From: Carallia brachiata
Taxonomy: Eukaryota; Streptophyta; Magnoliopsida; Malpighiales; Rhizophoraceae
Reading direction: 5' to 3'
DNA: 64,000 bases
NCBI GenBank assembly: GCA_021464245.1
Contig: JADCRB010000025.1
Span: 4,963,903 to 5,027,902 of the forward strand
A program made the translations under genes and the position numbers. The notes beneath the pieces are model-generated. The model did no database searches. It saw only the letters and a list, made by a program, of their open reading frames with translations, and was not told the origin of the DNA. How positions within the stretch are numbered: the first letter of the stretch is position 1; each line of letters starts with the position of its first letter. Of this stretch, positions 61,706 to 64,000 are shown one piece after another.

Positions 61706-62725
61706 GTCATACGTTTCAGTTATATGCAACAACATTCATAATTTCTACAACAACAATTATGTTTTGTGTAACAAAAATTTACAATTTATTTTTTTTGTTG
61801 CACAAAATAATACATGTACTTACAAAAAAATTTATATATTATTATAAAATGATGAAATGTATAATTGAAATGTACTGTAACCCATATGGTTATCTAATGG
61901 AATTCTTGCAATATTTACCATATATAAGATGATTTCCTGACGTGTCTCCACATAGATTTCATAAATCCCTAAAATTGCTGTTCGATTTAGACATGAAACC
62001 GTTGGTGTGACCCAGCGCACATTTGAAGATATTTCAACTAGGGTGCGAAATTCCATTATAACTGGGGAAGATTTGTTTTTTTATTTTTTGGGGTACATAT
62101 AATAAGTGGGAAGATGCGACCTCAAATCTTGGAATATTGCCTTTTTCAGAATCGGGAATATCATCATACCTCTAATCAGGCAAACAAGAGAGGGACGAAA
62201 GAAATCATTCATGTAATTTTACAGTTATATGTAATAATATTTATAATTTTTATAATAATTATTATATTTTATATAATAAAAATTTATAATTATTTTTTTT
62301 TGTACAAAATAATATATGTACTTATAAAAAATCTGTATATTATTAAAAAATAACGAAATGTATGATTAAAATATATGATAACTCATATGGTCATTTAATG
62401 GAATTCTTGCAATATTTACCATATTTAAGATGATTTCCTGACGTGTCTCCACATAGATTTCATAAATCCCTAAAGTTGCTGTTCGATTTAGACATGAAAC
62501 CGTTGGTGTGACCCAGCGCACGTTTGAAGATATTTCAACTAGGGTGCGAAATTCCATAATTACTGGGGAAGATTTGTTTTTTTTTTTTTTGGGTACATAT
62601 AATAAGTGGGGAAGATGCGACCTCAAATCTTGGAATATTGCCTTTTTCAGAATCGGGAATATCATCATACCTCTAATCAGGCAAACAAGAGAGGGACGAA
62701 AGAAATCATTCGTATAATTTTTCCG
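61706..62725. repeat. 0.5-kb tandem duplication containing a foldback array
   Basis: Copy 1 is about 61706-62221 and copy 2 about 62222-62725, offset by 501-505 bp. The right 320 bp of each (from GGAATTCTTGCAATATTTACC) are almost identical. The left 180 bp hold a 21-bp-period array in copy 1: TATGCAAC (61723), TCTACAAC (61744), TGTGTAAC (61765), with a facing GTTGCACA at 61797. In copy 2 the same stretch is strongly decayed, C to T and G to A. Open frames inside the copies have no recognised motif. Confidence 0.88.
62556..62616 (-). mobile_element. Second tail-only retroposon insertion
   Basis: ATAATTACTGGGGAAGAT (62556-62573) and ATAATAAGTGGGGAAGAT (62599-62616) flank a 25-bp insert that reads ATGTACCC plus an A run on the minus strand, as at 57.7 kb. 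The same insertion is present in the other copy of the duplication (about 62054-62115), so it is older than the duplication. Confidence 0.72.
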
Positions 62726-63590
62726 CATAATACCTACTAGAACAGTTTGAACTCGCTTTTGGTTCCTTTTGGTATGTCAGTTTCACTATTAGTTTGAGAT
62801 TATGCAGAAACATAGGTTTGCCCATATGTTTGTAATCTTTCTCATATTTTTTTGTTGATTAATGAATAGTTTCTCATTTCTTATAAATTTTATGTGTCTT
62901 ATTTTTTAAACATGAAATTTTTAAGACAAATATGTCTAAAATCTTTACTGTCTGGACATTTTTTCTCCTTGGGACAATTTTTCTGTTAGTTAGGCACTTG
63001 GGTTGACATTTAGTTGGATTTAAAGGAACAAACATTATTATTCAGTTTAGTTTTATTAAGATCTTCCTAATGGGTTTTATCAACATTCAGGACCAGTTAT
63101 GAGTGGGAATTTGTACCTCTGAAGTTCAAGAAATGTATTACATTAATTCCAGTTGGGCACTTTAGCTTTTTTTTTGTTTTGTTTTGGTTGGAACTAATCT
63201 TTAGCTTTTGTTGAAAGTTGAAACAGACACTCTCTTCTCTGTCAGCGTGCATTTGTTCCCGAATCCCCATATGTAGTTCCAACGCAAGTATCTCGGAAGA
63301 AAAGTCTTTTGCAATGTTAATTGCCACCATTACGAACAAGGACTCTCTTGTTTCTCCTTCTGTAATTTTCTTTGAAAACTGTCGAGCTACGCTATATAAT
63401 TGCACATTAAATAGTATTAAAATAATTACATAATTTATTTAATAATTTTTATTAATTTATATTTTTTAAAAATTTAATTATTAAATAATTTATATTAATT
63501 TAATCTCACTGAATTCTTCCCTTAACTGTTTAATAATTAATGATGGACTTCAATAATTGCAGGATTTAATTTAATTGCTATTTAATCTGC
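62726..63590. other. Intergenic, nothing assigned
   Basis: A minus-strand open frame at 63097-63405 has protein-like stretches, but I cannot tie it to a family. The rest is AT-rich. Confidence 0.4.
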
Positions 63591-64000
63591 GTTGGTCACA
63601 GGGTGTCGCGTAGGATTTCAAGGGAGAGGTCGGGGGTGTTGTCTTGGGGGATCCCACGGTCGAAAACATCCTTTCAGTCTCATCTTCGCACGTGGCTTCC
63701 CAGTTTTTATTATGTCGTTCAAGGTGGCCAACGGAGTGTGGGACCCACGAAAATAGGAATAGTGGGGCCGGCTGGTTCTACTGTAGTAGAAGTAAGTAAC
63801 GGAGATACGGCACCGCACCGTACAAATGGAGCTAGCGGTTCATTCTTCGCGTTCTTATCCTCTAGGAATTAGTATGGAAAGCCATTTCTACGGTTCACAG
63901 TGGCTTTATCTTATAAAAAATTGTAAGTTGTGAAAATAGCTTGGAACAATATTTTCTTTTATCATATTCATATTATACAAAATAAAAATAAAAATTCAAA
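63591..64000. other. GC-richer block at the right edge
   Basis: About 63600-63870 is clearly richer in G and C than its surroundings and open on both strands, but shows no motif. It could be the 5' region of a gene beyond the window or a fragment of a transposon. Confidence 0.35.

Overview
This is plant nuclear DNA, almost certainly from a eudicot. It is very AT-rich and has spliced genes with GT-AG introns. It carries plant-specific families (ATL-type RING-H2, FAR1/MURA transposase, plant soluble epoxide hydrolase, plant MATE transporter) and a large load of transposons. I cannot name the species from sequence alone.

Layout. 1-2.5 kb is AT-rich intergenic sequence. 2.5-3.4 kb (-) is an intronless ATL-type RING-H2 ubiquitin ligase gene. 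About 7.4-23.3 kb looks like one large Mutator-like element (MULE): an intact FAR1/MURA-type transposase reads inward from the left (+), a multi-exon gene with a Ulp1/C48 cysteine-protease domain and a complete His-Asp-Gln-Cys active site reads inward from the right (-), and weak matching motifs sit near both ends. Smaller foldback elements and a tRNA-derived SINE are nested inside it. 24.0-24.6 kb (+) is a two-exon gene for a small plant-specific protein of unknown function. 26.9-27.5 kb is a 0.3-kb tandem duplication, and 28.8-29.9 kb is a terminal-inverted-repeat element swollen by a pyrimidine minisatellite. 30.6-32.7 kb (+) is a soluble epoxide hydrolase gene with a one-base frameshift just before its catalytic histidine. 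33.4-34.4 kb (+) is a 5'-truncated LINE. 34.8-38.0 kb (-) is a broken FAHD1-like gene with a 484-bp MULE-type MITE (perfect 9-bp target duplication) in an intron. 42.9-49.1 kb (-) is an old Ty3/gypsy retrotransposon with both LTRs. 52.2-53.9 kb (+) is an intact two-exon MATE transporter gene. 54-64 kb is gene-poor: a LINE RNase H scrap, two tail-only retroposon insertions, an RNA polymerase II subunit 3 (NRPB3-like) gene fragment, and a 0.5-kb tandem duplication.

The most interesting signal is not a gene. At eight or nine places the octamer TGTGCAAC (or its reverse complement) is repeated with an exact 21-bp period (22 bp at two sites), usually as facing arrays that form a hairpin. At least two different MULE-type MITE families (different terminal repeats, 9-bp target duplications) carry this same internal array. 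One array lies in the 0.5-kb tandem duplication, where the second copy has lost every cytosine in the first arm (all C to T or G to A). This points to a shared, helically phased protein-binding array or small-RNA-producing hairpin that I do not recognise.
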